This document shows, piece by piece, positions 63,901 to 64,000 of a stretch of 64,000 nt of DNA. The stretch is taken from positions 558,001 through 622,000 of the forward strand of contig VUYT01000002.1 of assembly GCA_008802785.1 (NCBI GenBank), in the 5' to 3' direction. This DNA comes from Symmetrospora coprosmae (taxonomy: Eukaryota > Basidiomycota > Cystobasidiomycetes > Symmetrosporaceae). Made by a program: the position numbers and the translations under genes. Position 1 is the stretch's first letter. Every line of letters starts with the position of its first letter. Below the pieces are notes generated by a model, which did not search any database, had not been told where the DNA came from, and saw nothing but the letters and a program-made list of their open reading frames with translations.

Positions 63901-64000
63901 CAGCGTCCTCTCCGCGCGCAATGCGCCGTCACAAGAGCCGCGAGACCATCCGGCGGCCTTCGAGCGCTGGCTCGGCTTCTGCCTCTGCATCCGCTGCTGC
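61000..64000 (+). CDS. CNH (citron homology) domain protein, 3' end outside window
   Basis: Exon 1 (61000-62119) and exon 2 (62173 to beyond 64000) are visible, over 980 codons in total, with no stop before the window edge. The first 600 or so residues are Ser/Ala/Pro-rich and probably disordered. The CNH domain opens at LGRYGQPLCGAVLDGKYLLI with GTTLGLDFLPLN, then IPLIKKTRFKQLAVLDQ and LLAVAGRNDHVRVYALDSL, the beta-propeller-like strands of CNH. A Ser-rich insert interrupts the domain from about 63400 on. No DH/PH or kinase domain precedes it, unlike Rom2 or citron kinase. Vps39/TGF-beta-receptor-associated-like or orphan CNH proteins are the likely relatives. The intron uses the second GT of GTGAGTGTG to keep the frame. 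Confidence 0.75.

Overview
The window is nuclear DNA of a filamentous or yeast-like fungus, almost certainly a basidiomycete and most like Ustilaginomycotina (inference from overall style). Genes are dense and GC-rich, sit on both strands, and are broken by many short introns. Most introns are 45-120 nt with GTGAGT/GTGCGT/GTACGT-type donors and CTGAC/CTAAC branch points. For most genes I joined exons by requiring GT-AG borders, intact phase and family motifs. The exon lists given close to whole codon counts, but no RNA evidence was available.

Left part (1-25 kb): the 3' end of a coiled-coil gene; an F-box/leucine-rich-repeat type protein; a 16-exon ABCC (MRP-type) transporter with a decayed extra copy of its second nucleotide-binding domain just upstream; a GDP-fucose O-fucosyltransferase-like type II membrane protein; the urease accessory protein UreD; the Nem1-type nuclear-envelope phosphatase; a trypsin-fold serine protease; an unrecognised small protein; and a fungal multi-pass membrane protein.

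Middle (25-44 kb): a 2297-aa DOCK-family guanine nucleotide exchange factor; the ER-Golgi transport protein Yos1; a secreted 5'-nucleotidase; and a 1542-aa PDR-type (ABCG) drug transporter. The last two are divergently transcribed from a promoter carrying two TGACTCA-type sites.

Right part (44-64 kb): a 495-aa protein with four N-terminal double-CxxC modules and an unknown C-terminal module; ribosomal protein genes RPS16 and RPS29 head to head; the splicing factor AAR2; a locus in which a diverged copy of the same unknown C-terminal module is joined to CCHC zinc knuckles; an unrecognised basic protein; a 1547-aa gelsolin-repeat protein with a large internal duplication; and the 5' part of a CNH-domain protein that runs off the window.

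There is no operon, CRISPR, tRNA or intact mobile element that I can support. The most unusual items are the shared unknown module (44 kb and 52 kb loci), the relic ABC domain, the duplicated module in the gelsolin protein, and several introns in which only the second GT of a tandem donor keeps the frame.
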